Below are positions 7,023 through 15,290 of a DNA stretch of 35,336 nt, one piece after another. The notes below the pieces were generated by a model. It did no database searches. It had not been told where the DNA came from and was given only the letters and a program-made list of their open reading frames with translations. The stretch's first letter is position 1; each line of letters begins with the position of its first letter. The stretch is from an uncultured Actinomycetes bacterium. Its GTDB lineage: Bacteria; Actinomycetota; Acidimicrobiia; IMCC26256; PALSA-555. Where the stretch lies: assembly GCA_937927875.1 (NCBI GenBank), contig CALEYV010000027.1:1-35336 (forward strand), written 5' to 3'. Made by a program: the position numbers and the translations under genes.

Positions 7023-9053
7023 TCAGCTCCACAGGTCGCGCAGCGACGCGTCGACCGCGTGCCCGACCGGCGCGGCGCGGCCGCCGACGGCGGTGATGCA
7101 CGGCGGCGGCGGTCCGTGGTGCACCGACTCGAAGAGGCCCCGCGTCTCGGCGGGCAGGAACCGCGTGAGCTGCGCGTAGTGGTGGGCGTCGTCGAGGCCG
7201 TAGCGGCGATGGAAGTACCGGAGCGGGAAGTAGACGTGGAGGTGGTCGCGCGCTCGGGTGAGCGCCACGTAGAAGAGCCGCCGCTCCTCTTCGATCTCGG
7301 CCGCGTTTCTCGTCGCGAGGTCGGACGGGAACATGCCGTCGGCGGCGTGGATCACGTGCACGGCATCCCACTCGCCGCCCTTCGCCGAGTGCACGGTCGA
7401 CAGGACCAGGTAGTCCTCTTCCAGTGACGGCGGGCCGGCGAGCTCGCCGGTCGACACCGGCGGGTCGAGGACCAGCTCTGCGACGAGCTGGGCCCGGCTC
7501 TGGTACGAGGCGGCGAGGTGCTCGAGCTCCTCGAGGTCGCGCAGGCGGGCCTCGGCGTGGTGGTACCGCCGGCGGACCAGCGGGTCCAGCGCCCGTCGGA
7601 GGTGGGCGACCTGCAGCTCGGTCGGTGTGCCGTCGACGCAGGCGGCCGCGGCGGTGGCGAGCCGGTCGAGCTCGGGGCGGGCCGATCTCGGCGCCGACGG
7701 GACGGCGCGCCGCAGCCGGTCGGCCGGCGCGGCGGCGTCCTCGGACCGGGGCCGGACCCCGAGCTCGGTCAGGAGGCGACGGGCGGTGGCGGGCCCGACC
7801 CCCTCGGCGAGCCGCAGCACCCGGAACCAGGCCAGCTCGTCGTACGCGTTGTCGAGGATCCGGAGCAGCGCGAGCAGGTCCTTGATGTGGGCCGCCTCGA
7901 GGAATCGGAGCCCGCCGTACTTCACGAACGGGACGTTCCGCTGGGTGAGCTCGATCTCCAGCAGCGCGCTGTGGTGCGCGGCCCGGAACAGCACCGCCTG
8001 CTCGCGGAGCTGCACGCCCTCCTCGTAGTGCCCGAGCACCGTCTCGCAGACCGATTCCGCCTGGGCCTGCTCGTCGGCGCACGTCACGAGCCGGGGCGGC
8101 CGGGCGTCGGGCCGACGCGACCACAGCTCCTTCTCGTACTTGTCGGACGCCTCCGCCATCACCGCGTTGGCCACCGCGAGGACCGACGGTGTGGAGCGGT
8201 AGTTCTCCTCCAGGGTGACCACGGCGGCGCCCGGGTACTGACTCGGGAAGGCCAGGATGTTGGCGGCGCTGGCGGCGCGGAACGAGTAGATCGCCTGCGC
8301 GTCGTCGCCCACCACCATCACGCCTCGGGCCTGGCGCGTCATCGCCCGCACGATGTCGGCCTGCAGCGTGTTCGTGTCCTGGTACTCGTCGACGAGGACG
8401 TGCTCGAAGCGGCCGGCGAGCGTGGGTCCGACGGTCTCGTTGGCGGTCGCGGCGACCCAGAACAGGAGCAGGTCGTCGAAGTCGAGCAGCTGCTGGGCCC
8501 GCTTCCGTTCCGTGTACTCGCTGAAGACCTGCCCGATGGTGCTCGCGTCGGCCCCGCACCACGGGAACGACGCCTCGAGCACCTCCCGGAGCGGCCGTTG
8601 GGTGTTCGCGACCCGGGAGTAGATCGCGACCAGGGTGTCGGCCCGGGGGAAGCGACTTCGGCCCGTCACGGCCTCGGTGCGGACGAGTCCCATCAGCTCG
8701 CCCGCGTCACCCTGGTCGAGGACGCTGAACTCGGGTCCGAGTCCGATCGCGGCCCCGTGGCCGCGGAGCAGCCGGTGCGCGACAGCGTGGAAGGTCCCGC
8801 CCCACACCCGGCGCGCCGCCGCCGGGTCGGCGGATCGACCGGCCCGGCTCAGCATCTCGGCCGCCGCCCGCCGCGTGAAGGTCAGCAGCAGGATCCGCTC
8901 CGGCGGGGTGCCGCGCTCCAGCAGGGCCGCGACCCGGGCGGCCAGCGTCTTGGTCTTCCCGGTGCCCGCCCCCGCGACGACGAGCAGCGGTCCGTCACCG
9001 TGGTCGACGACCTGGCGCTGGGCGGGGTTCAGGCCCTCGATCGGGCTGGGCAC
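7023..9053 (-). CDS. UvrD/Rep/PcrA-type ATP-dependent DNA helicase (SF1A)
   Basis: 676 residues. LNPAQRQVV is the Q motif. GAGTGKT (28-34) is Walker A. LLTFTRRAA is motif Ia, VLVDEYQDTN is Walker B (motif II), VVGDDAQAIYSFRAA is motif III and LEENYRS motif IV. LSTVHSAKGGEWDAVHVI is motif V and VALTRARDHLHVYFP motif VI. All SF1A motifs are present, so it should be an active 3'-5' helicase in repair or recombination. It is slightly shorter than typical UvrD/PcrA, and the C-terminal region lacks the usual Tudor-like tail. Starts GTG at 9053 with TAGCCT 6 bases upstream and no ribosome-binding site. Divergent from the serine hydrolase gene. Confidence 0.95.
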   Translation of the reverse strand: MPSPIEGLNPAQRQVVDHGDGPLLVVAGAGTGKTKTLAARVAALLERGTPPERILLLTFTRRAAAEMLSRAGRSADPAAARRVWGGTFHAVAHRLLRGHGAAIGLGPEFSVLDQGDAGELMGLVRTEAVTGRSRFPRADTLVAIYSRVANTQRPLREVLEASFPWCGADASTIGQVFSEYTERKRAQQLLDFDDLLLFWVAATANETVGPTLAGRFEHVLVDEYQDTNTLQADIVRAMTRQARGVMVVGDDAQAIYSFRAASAANILAFPSQYPGAAVVTLEENYRSTPSVLAVANAVMAEASDKYEKELWSRRPDARPPRLVTCADEQAQAESVCETVLGHYEEGVQLREQAVLFRAAHHSALLEIELTQRNVPFVKYGGLRFLEAAHIKDLLALLRILDNAYDELAWFRVLRLAEGVGPATARRLLTELGVRPRSEDAAAPADRLRRAVPSAPRSARPELDRLATAAAACVDGTPTELQVAHLRRALDPLVRRRYHHAEARLRDLEELEHLAASYQSRAQLVAELVLDPPVSTGELAGPPSLEEDYLVLSTVHSAKGGEWDAVHVIHAADGMFPSDLATRNAAEIEEERRLFYVALTRARDHLHVYFPLRYFHRRYGLDDAHHYAQLTRFLPAETRGLFESVHHGPPPPCITAVGGRAAPVGHAVDASLRDLWS

Positions 9054-9059
9054 CGGGCC

Positions 9060-9065
9060 AGGCTA
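9060..9065 (-). promoter_or_regulatory. -10 element (TAGCCT) for a leaderless helicase transcript
   Basis: TAGCCT on the minus strand with exactly 6 bases before the GTG at 9053 and no Shine-Dalgarno: the spacing expected if transcription starts at the G of GTG. Confidence 0.45.
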
Positions 9066-9116
9066 TCCGAACAGGTGTTCGCATCCGGGCGGTTGAGGGT
9101 CGGTCAAGATCTCGCG

Positions 9117-10172
9117 GTGCGGACCCGGCCGAGCCGACCCTGGCGCCTGCTCGTGCTGCCGGTGGCGCTCGCGCTGCTGGTCGGCGGGCGGCCGGCCGCG
9201 GCGGCGACGGGCCCGGCCCGCGATCCCTTCGCGGGGGTGGACCGCGCCATGCGAGCCCGGCTGCGCGGCCAGCGGGGCGGCGCGGTGCTGATCGCCCGCG
9301 ACACGGTGACGCTGCACCAGCGGAGCTTCGGCGACTTCCGCCCGACCACGCGGCTGCCGATCGCGTCGGCCAGCAAGTGGCTCACCGCGGCGACCGTCAT
9401 GACGCTCGTGGATCAGGGCCGGCTGAGCCTCGACGCCCCGGTCGCCACCGTGCTGCCGGAGTTCGGGGGCGACAAGGCGGCCATCACGCTGCGGATGCTG
9501 CTGTCCCACCGGTCCGGGCTCCTCGAGCCCGACTGCGTCGCCGACCCCACCACCACGACCGCGACCTGCGTGCAGCGCATCGCGCAGTCGTCGCCGATCG
9601 ACCCGCCCGGCCAAACGTTCCACTACTCGAGTGTCGGCTTCGAGATCGCAGCGCGCATGATCGAGGTCGTCACCGGCGAGTCCTTCGAGCGAGCCTTCGA
9701 GGATCGGATCGCCAAGCCGGTCGGCATGACGCACACGCGCTTCGACCTGCTCGGCCGCCGCCACCCCGACCCGGCCGCGGGGGCGAGATCGACGGTCGAG
9801 GACTACGCGCGGTTCCTGGACCTGATCGTGCACCTCGGCGTGACCGGCACCACCCGGGTCCTCCAGCCCGGCTCGGTGCTCGAGATCGAGCGCGACCAGG
9901 AGGTCGGCGTCGACACCACCGGCGACGCCGCCGTGCACATCACCAAGAACCCGACCTACGGCCTCGGTGTGTGGCGTGACCTCCCGGGCCCCGCCGGCGC
10001 GGGGGTGATCGTCGACGGCAGCGGCGCCCTCGGCTTCTACCCGTGGGTCGACCGCCAGGACGGCGCGTACGGCATCGTGGCGGTGGACGACGAGCGCGGC
10101 CCCGAGCTGGCGGTGCCGGCCTCCCAGCGGGTGGCGCGCCTCGAGTGGACCGTCGCCGCGCTGGCGCCGTGA
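9117..10172 (+). CDS. Secreted serine beta-lactamase-like hydrolase (class C / PBP4*-type)
   Basis: 351 residues from GTG 9117; TTG 9093 in the same frame is an alternative start. Basic residues, a hydrophobic stretch (about 11-22) and an Ala-rich cleavage region form a signal peptide. Ser84-Ala-Ser-Lys87 is the SxxK nucleophile motif and is followed by the family pattern ITLRMLLSHRSGL. The second motif, usually YxN, reads Tyr170-Ser-Ser172. The third region is DGSGALGFYPWVD instead of a clear KTG or HxG. Family roles are D-Ala-D-Ala carboxypeptidase, esterase or beta-lactamase acting outside the membrane. The altered second motif favours an esterase or peptidase over a beta-lactamase, but this is inference. 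Confidence 0.85.
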   Translation: MRTRPSRPWRLLVLPVALALLVGGRPAAAATGPARDPFAGVDRAMRARLRGQRGGAVLIARDTVTLHQRSFGDFRPTTRLPIASASKWLTAATVMTLVDQGRLSLDAPVATVLPEFGGDKAAITLRMLLSHRSGLLEPDCVADPTTTTATCVQRIAQSSPIDPPGQTFHYSSVGFEIAARMIEVVTGESFERAFEDRIAKPVGMTHTRFDLLGRRHPDPAAGARSTVEDYARFLDLIVHLGVTGTTRVLQPGSVLEIERDQEVGVDTTGDAAVHITKNPTYGLGVWRDLPGPAGAGVIVDGSGALGFYPWVDRQDGAYGIVAVDDERGPELAVPASQRVARLEWTVAALAP

Positions 10173-10203
10173 GCCGGGGCGAGACCGGGGCGCCGCCGGC
10201 GGG

Positions 10204-11421
10204 TCAGAGGATCGCGCCGCGCTCCTTGTAGGTGACGAGGTCGTCCCACGAGAGGCCCAGCTCGAGCAGGACCTCCTCGGTGTGCTGGCCGTGCTCCGGC
10301 GCGCGCCGCAGCTCCGGCGGCGACTCGTCGAACTGGACCGGGTTGGCGACGAGCGCGACGGGCGTGCCGTCGTCGGCGTCGACGGTCGGCAGGTAGCCGT
10401 TGGCGATCACCTGGCCGTCGTCGTGCAGCTCGAGGGCCGTCTGCACCGGTGCCCAGACGCCCTGCATGGTGGCGAGGCGGTCGCGCCAGGCCGCCAGCGG
10501 CGCGCTGGCGAAGATGTCGGTGATCAGCTGGCGGCACTCTCGTCGGTGCTCGTACCGGGCGCGCGCGTCGACGAACCGGGGGTCGTCGACGAGCTCGGGG
10601 TGCCCGAGATGCTCGCAGAAGTCGGCCCAGAAGCGATCCGACTCGAGCATGACCAGGCTGACGTAGCGGCCGTCCCCGGTCCGGTAGAGGCCGACCAGCG
10701 GGTTGGGGAAGTCGCCGCGGTCGAAGCTCGGCGTCTCCACGTCCTCGTAGAGCTTCGACGACACGACGTCGGGGGACAGGTTCCAGAGCGCGGTGCCGAG
10801 CAGCGAGACGTCGACGATCGAGGCCTCGCCGGTGCGGGCTCGGCGGAGCAGCGCCGCCGCGATGCCGCCCGCGATCGCCATGCCGCCCATGACGTCGCCG
10901 AACGCGGGCCGCTGCCCGATCGGCGGCTCGACGCCGCGCGGGGTCAGGGCGGTCGCGATCCCGCCCCGGGCCCAGTACGACGCGCCGTCGTAGCCGCCCT
11001 TGCCGGCGTCGCCGCCGCGAACGCCCTGGCCGCTGCCGCGGACGTAGATCAGGTCCGGGTTGCGGGCCCGGAGCTGCTCGACGTCGATCTCGAGTCGGGC
11101 CCGCGCGTCGGGCAGGAAGTTCGTGAGGAACACGTCGCTCGACTCGGCGAGCCGGTAGAGGAGCTCCCGGCCGTCGGGGTCGGCCAGGTTCAGGCCGACG
11201 CTGCGCTTGCCGCGGTTCGGCTGCTCGATCATGTAGTTGAACCCGCCGACCGCGCCGGGCACGAGCCCGGAGCTGATGAGGCCGCGCTGGGGGTCGCCGG
11301 TCACCGGATGCTCGATCTTGAGCACGTCGGCGCCCCAGTCGGCGAGGATCGCGCCCGCCGCCGGCACGAACGTCCACGACGCGACCTCGAGCACGCGGAT
11401 GCCCGACAGGATCTCGCTCAT
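10204..11421 (-). CDS. CaiB/BaiF family (class III) CoA transferase lacking the catalytic Asp
   Basis: 405 residues. GIRVLEVASWTFVPAAGAILADWGADVLKIEHP is the family's opening CoA-binding fold. LRRARTGEASIVDVSLL is the segment that normally ends in the catalytic Asp (Asp169 of formyl-CoA transferase). Here the position is Gly209 (VDVSLLG), so the usual acyl-aspartyl intermediate cannot form there. Otherwise full length and well conserved. SD-like GAGAGGAG precedes the ATG at 11421. It is divergent from the SDR / TPP-enzyme operon, a CoA-linked setting. A subfamily without this Asp, or a partner-dependent subunit, are the likely explanations. Confidence 0.9.
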   Translation of the reverse strand: MSEILSGIRVLEVASWTFVPAAGAILADWGADVLKIEHPVTGDPQRGLISSGLVPGAVGGFNYMIEQPNRGKRSVGLNLADPDGRELLYRLAESSDVFLTNFLPDARARLEIDVEQLRARNPDLIYVRGSGQGVRGGDAGKGGYDGASYWARGGIATALTPRGVEPPIGQRPAFGDVMGGMAIAGGIAAALLRRARTGEASIVDVSLLGTALWNLSPDVVSSKLYEDVETPSFDRGDFPNPLVGLYRTGDGRYVSLVMLESDRFWADFCEHLGHPELVDDPRFVDARARYEHRRECRQLITDIFASAPLAAWRDRLATMQGVWAPVQTALELHDDGQVIANGYLPTVDADDGTPVALVANPVQFDESPPELRRAPEHGQHTEEVLLELGLSWDDLVTYKERGAIL

Positions 11422-11500
11422 CTGACTCCTCTCCGGTGGCGAGAGAGTGTGGCATCGGCGGCGCAGCCTCGCGCCAGCGCGCCGTCCGGACCGATCGCTC

Positions 11501-11506
11501 TACGGT
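11501..11506 (+). promoter_or_regulatory. -10 element (TACGGT) for a leaderless SDR transcript
   Basis: TACGGT with exactly 7 bases before GTG 11514 and no ribosome-binding site in between; this decides for the GTG start over the in-frame ATG at 11529. Confidence 0.45.
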
Positions 11507-11513
11507 TTTCGTC

Positions 11514-12320
11514 GTGGACGTCGAGCCCATGTTCGACCTCTCGGACCAGGTCGCCATCGTCACCGGGGGCGGCACCGGCATCGGCCGCGCCACCGCGCTC
11601 GTCCTCGCCGACCACGGCGCGGACTTGGTCCTGGCCAGCCGCCGGCGGGAGAACCTGGAGCGAGTGGCGGGCGAGGTCGAGACTCGAGGCCGACGGGCGC
11701 TCGTCGTGCCGACCGACGTCCGCGACGTCGCGGCCTGCACCGCGTTGGTCGACGCGACGGTGCGTGAGTACGGGCGTCTGGACATCCTCGTGAACAACGC
11801 CGGGGGGTCGCAGTCGCGGCCGCTCGAGGCGTGGGACGTCGATGGCTGGCAGAACTCGATCGACCTGAACCTGCGGAGCACATTCGTCCTCTCGCAGGCG
11901 GCGGCCCGCTGCATGACCGAGCGGGGCCGGGGCGCCATCGTCAACATCTCGTCGGGCGCCGCCGAGCGGGGACTCCCGTTCGTCGCCCCGTACGGCGCGG
12001 CGAAGGCGGGGGTCGAGAACCTCACTGAGTCCTTCGCCGCCGCGCTCGCGCCGCACGGCATCCGCGTGAACTGCATCGGGGTCGGCGCCATCAAGTCGGA
12101 GGGGTTCGTGCGGGCCATGGAGCGCATCGGGCAGGACCCCGACCAGGTCGGCGGCCGGTCCAACGGCTTCGGCCGGGCCGGGCTCCCGGAGGAGATCGCG
12201 TGGCCGATCCTGTTCCTCGTCTCGCCGGCCGCCAGCTTCCTGTCCGGCCAGACCATCTATGTGGGCGGACCGCCGGTGGTGCCCGGCTACGCGGGCCCGC
12301 GAGCAGGTGACGGCGGGTGA
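11514..12320 (+). CDS. Short-chain dehydrogenase/reductase (SDR)
   Basis: 268 residues from GTG 11514 (or 263 from ATG 11529). TGGGTGIG is the classical NAD(P)-binding TGxxxGxG motif near residue 17, followed by NNAG, the catalytic Ser in NISSG and Tyr-x-x-x-Lys in YGAAKAG. It is a complete classical SDR that interconverts a hydroxyl and a carbonyl group. The stop overlaps the GTG of the next gene by 4 bases, so it is the first gene of a three-gene operon ending in a TPP enzyme. The pairing suggests oxidation of a hydroxyacyl substrate or reduction of a product of the C-C lyase; this is inference. Confidence 0.93.
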   Translation: MDVEPMFDLSDQVAIVTGGGTGIGRATALVLADHGADLVLASRRRENLERVAGEVETRGRRALVVPTDVRDVAACTALVDATVREYGRLDILVNNAGGSQSRPLEAWDVDGWQNSIDLNLRSTFVLSQAAARCMTERGRGAIVNISSGAAERGLPFVAPYGAAKAGVENLTESFAAALAPHGIRVNCIGVGAIKSEGFVRAMERIGQDPDQVGGRSNGFGRAGLPEEIAWPILFLVSPAASFLSGQTIYVGGPPVVPGYAGPRAGDGG

Positions 12321-12646
12321 GGCGCGAGCTCCTCGAGCGAGCGCGCACCAGCCTCCCGCCGCGTCTCAACGCCGGCCTCCTGCTCGGCGAGGGCGGCTGC
12401 TGCATCCTCGGCTGGATGCTCCTCACGGCGGGCTTCCACGAGATCGCCCTGTTCGGCAACCCGATCGGTGTCGTCGACCCCGGACACGGCGGCCCCGCCC
12501 CCGAGGTCGTCGCCGACGCCTACGACCTGCCGCTGCGCGACGTGCAGGCCCTCGCCCAGCTGAACGACGACACGCCCAGCCCGGACCGGGTCGCCGCGGT
12601 CGCGGCGCGTCTCGACGAGCTCCTCGCCCGCGGCGACGAGCGGTGA
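12317..12646 (+). CDS. Conserved-looking small protein of unknown function in TPP-enzyme operon
   Basis: 109 residues. It starts at a GTG overlapping the SDR stop (GTGA) and ends in a TGA overlapping the GTG of the TPP enzyme, so it is translationally coupled on both sides. The N-terminal third contains LNAGLLLGEGGCCILGWML with a Cys pair, then a middle with Gly/Pro-rich VDPGHGGPAPE. The C-terminal part is helical, and AQLNDDTPSPDRVAAVAARLDELL looks like a small helix-loop-helix. I recognise no family. The tight coupling suggests it works with the flanking enzymes. Confidence 0.8.
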   Translation: MRRELLERARTSLPPRLNAGLLLGEGGCCILGWMLLTAGFHEIALFGNPIGVVDPGHGGPAPEVVADAYDLPLRDVQALAQLNDDTPSPDRVAAVAARLDELLARGDER

Positions 12647-14256
12647 CGGTCGACGGCGGCACCCTCGTCTGCGACGCCCTCCGCCGCGAGGGCGTCACCC
12701 ACGTGTTCGGGCTGGGCGGCGGTCACATCAACCCCACCTGGTGGGCGATCCAGGCTGCGCCCGACATGACCCTCATCGACGTCCGCCACGAGGCGGCCGC
12801 GACCTACGCCGCCGAGGGGTGGGCCCTCGCCACCCGCCAGCCCGGCGTGTGCCTCGTCACCGCCGCGCCGGGTGTGACCAACTCGATCACCGGGCTCGCC
12901 AACGCGCGGGCGAACGGCTCGCCGGTGGTGTGCATCGCCGGCGCGGCGACGCTCCGGGGCCAGGACACCGGCGAGGTCGAGTCGCTCGAGCAGCTCGAGC
13001 TGGTGCGCTCGGTCACGAAATGGGCGCGACGCGTGTACCACCTCGACCGGATCCCGGAGTACGTCGCGCTGGCGTTCCGCGCCGCCCGCAGTGGCAAGCC
13101 CGGGCCGGTGTACCTCGAGCTCGCCATCGACCTCATCCACTCGCGGCTCGAGGGCGCCGACGCCGAGGTGCCGCCCCGCCTCGACGACCAGGCCGGCGGC
13201 GGCGCGGCGGCCGCGCCGCTCCTCGAGCGGGCGGTGACGCTCCTCGAGTCCGCCGAGCGACCGGCGGTCGTCGCCGGCAGCGGCGTGTGGTGGGCCGACG
13301 CCGACGACGAGCTGCGCGACTTCGTCGAGCACAGCGGGATCCCGGTCGTGACCCGCCAGGCGGCGCGGGGGACGATCCCCGACGACCATCCGCGCTGCTT
13401 CGGGCAGGACTGGCAGAACGTCTGCTACCAGGCCGACGCGCTGCTCGTGATCGGCAAGCAGCTCGACTACTTCTTCGGGTACGGCCGGTTCCCGGACGCG
13501 CAGCTGATCCAGGTCGACGTGAACCCGCTCGAGATCGGCCGCAACCGGGCTCCGGTGAGCGTCGGGATCGTGGGTGACGCCAAGGCCACGCTCCGCCAGC
13601 TCACCGAGGCGATCAAGCCGCTGCCGACCGACGACTGGACGTCGCACCTGCGGACCCAGGCCACGACGATCGCGGCCCGTCAGGCCTCGCTGGCCCGGTC
13701 GGACCAGACGCCGATGCACCCCCTCCGCCTCTGCCTCGAGCTGCGCGACCTGCTCGACCGCGACGCCACCGTCGTGGCGGACGGCGCGTTCAACATGATC
13801 TGGACCCGGGCCGCCTTCCCCGCCTACCGACCAGGGCGGAACCCGAGCATGAGCAACTTCGGGAACATCGGCTACGGCGTCGGGTACGCGATCGCGGCCG
13901 CGCTGGCCCGGCCCGGCTCGCAGGTGGTGTGGGCGGTCGGCGACGGCTCGTTCGGGTTCCACGCCATGGAGCTCGACACAGCGGCGCGCTTCGGCCTGCC
14001 GATCGTGACCGTGGTGATGAACAACCAGGGATGGAGCGGGCAGTGGGTGCCGCTCGGCGTCCGCCACTACGAGCGGCTGGCGGGCGGCTTCGACGGCGAC
14101 GGCGAGCTGATCGAGCGGCCGGACCAGATCCGGCCGGCGCTCGAGCGGGCGCTGGCGGCCACCAAGCCCTACATCGTCAACGCCCTCGTCGAGCCGGCCG
14201 CCGAGTACTTCCCCGGTCGCTGGCTCGGCTCGCCCGCCCAGGCGGCGCCCGGCTGA
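12643..14256 (+). CDS. Thiamine-diphosphate-dependent enzyme (acetolactate synthase / 2-hydroxyacyl-CoA lyase / oxalyl-CoA decarboxylase-like)
   Basis: 537 residues, GTG start overlapping the preceding stop. Pyr domain: GVTHVFGLGGG, then catalytic Glu50 in RHEAAATYAAEGWA. The central FAD/ADP-like domain follows. PP domain: Gly433-Asp-Gly to Asn460-Asn461 is the ThDP/Mg signature. The substrate loop after Gly-Gly (HINPTWW) is unusual for acetolactate synthase. The CoA transferase next door recalls oxalyl-CoA decarboxylase and 2-hydroxyacyl-CoA lyase, which share this fold and cleave acyl-CoA substrates; that assignment is inference. No small regulatory ALS subunit is nearby, which argues against branched-chain amino-acid synthesis. 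Confidence 0.9.
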   Translation: MTVDGGTLVCDALRREGVTHVFGLGGGHINPTWWAIQAAPDMTLIDVRHEAAATYAAEGWALATRQPGVCLVTAAPGVTNSITGLANARANGSPVVCIAGAATLRGQDTGEVESLEQLELVRSVTKWARRVYHLDRIPEYVALAFRAARSGKPGPVYLELAIDLIHSRLEGADAEVPPRLDDQAGGGAAAAPLLERAVTLLESAERPAVVAGSGVWWADADDELRDFVEHSGIPVVTRQAARGTIPDDHPRCFGQDWQNVCYQADALLVIGKQLDYFFGYGRFPDAQLIQVDVNPLEIGRNRAPVSVGIVGDAKATLRQLTEAIKPLPTDDWTSHLRTQATTIAARQASLARSDQTPMHPLRLCLELRDLLDRDATVVADGAFNMIWTRAAFPAYRPGRNPSMSNFGNIGYGVGYAIAAALARPGSQVVWAVGDGSFGFHAMELDTAARFGLPIVTVVMNNQGWSGQWVPLGVRHYERLAGGFDGDGELIERPDQIRPALERALAATKPYIVNALVEPAAEYFPGRWLGSPAQAAPG

Positions 14257-14257
14257 G

Positions 14258-15235
14258 CTACCGGGGCCGGTCGCCGATGATGCTGGCCCGCTCTACGACG
14301 CGGACGTCGGGCCAGTAGTCGGACGCCGCGTAGTGCTGCACGGCCCGGTTGTCCCAGAACGCGACCGAGTCCGGCGCCCAGCGGAACCGGCACTGGTACT
14401 CGATGGTGTCGGCCTGGCGGGACAGCCGGTCGATGAGCTCGGTGCTCTCGGCCTCGTCGACGTCGAGGATGCGGTCGACGAAGAACTGGTTCACGAAGAT
14501 CAGCTTGCGGCCCGTCTCGGGGTGGGTGCGGACCACCGGGTGTACGACCGGTGGGTACTGGGCGCGCATCTCGGCCTTCTTCGAATCGGGGATCGTGGCG
14601 CCGAAGACGCCCGAGTAGTCGTGGACGGCCCGGAGACCCTCGACGCGTGCCTTCAGGTCGTCGTCGAGGCCGTCGTAGGCCGCGCACATGTCGGCGAACA
14701 GCGTGTCGCCGCCGGTCGGCGGCACCTGCACCGCGTGCAGGATCGCCCCCATCGACGGGACCTCGCGCCACGTCACGTCGTGGTGCCAGCCGTTCTCGTA
14801 GCCGCCGACGTCGGCTGACTTCGCGAACCGCACCAGCTCGGGCTGGTCGGTATTCGAGGGGATGAAGGGATGGATCTCGAGCTCCCCGAACCGGCGCGCG
14901 AACGCGACGTGCTGGGCCGGGGTGAGCGGCTGGTCGCGGAAGAAGAGCACCTTGTAGTCGAGGAGGGCCTGACGGACCTCGGCGATGACGGCGTCCGGGA
15001 GGGGCGCGGTCAGGTCGAGGCCGCTGATCTCGGCACCCACGGTCGCGCCGACCGGATGGGCGTCGAAGGCTTGCCACGACAGCGCGGCGAGGCGGGCCCG
15101 CTCCTCGGCGAGGTGACCGATCGGGCCGACGTCGATACCCCACGGCTCGAGGTGGATGCGGGTGGCGGCCAGGCGCCGGCCCGGATCCTGGTTCGGTCGG
15201 GCGTCGTCGGGCGCGGTGGTCTCGGTGGTCGACAC
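14258..15235 (-). CDS. TauD/TfdA family Fe(II)/2-oxoglutarate dioxygenase
   Basis: 325 residues. Iron ligands are visible as His151-x-Asp153 (in WHHDVTW) and distal His301 (VQHYAASDY). Arg316 in VVERASI is placed to bind 2-oxoglutarate. GDTLFADM and FFRDQPLTPAQHVAFARRFG are family hallmarks. About 45 extra N-terminal residues precede the usual start of the fold. Enzymes of this group hydroxylate sulfonates, phenoxyacetates, sulfate esters and similar compounds to trigger their breakdown. GTG start with GGGAGG about 6 bases upstream. Convergent with the TPP enzyme, separated by 1 base. Confidence 0.95.
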   Translation of the reverse strand: MSTTETTAPDDARPNQDPGRRLAATRIHLEPWGIDVGPIGHLAEERARLAALSWQAFDAHPVGATVGAEISGLDLTAPLPDAVIAEVRQALLDYKVLFFRDQPLTPAQHVAFARRFGELEIHPFIPSNTDQPELVRFAKSADVGGYENGWHHDVTWREVPSMGAILHAVQVPPTGGDTLFADMCAAYDGLDDDLKARVEGLRAVHDYSGVFGATIPDSKKAEMRAQYPPVVHPVVRTHPETGRKLIFVNQFFVDRILDVDEAESTELIDRLSRQADTIEYQCRFRWAPDSVAFWDNRAVQHYAASDYWPDVRVVERASIIGDRPR

Positions 15236-15290
15236 GCCGACCTCCCTCGTTTCGTCGCGAAGGATGGCACAGCCGGCCCGAGCCTCGCCG

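Noticed and set aside
7518..10172. Very long open frames overlapping confident genes, such as an 884-codon plus-strand frame antisense to the helicase
   Set aside because: Their translations are Arg/Gly/Pro/Ala-rich, low in motif content and lie opposite or out of frame with genes having complete catalytic motifs; they are GC-driven shadows. Only the last part of this frame (from 9117) is a real gene.
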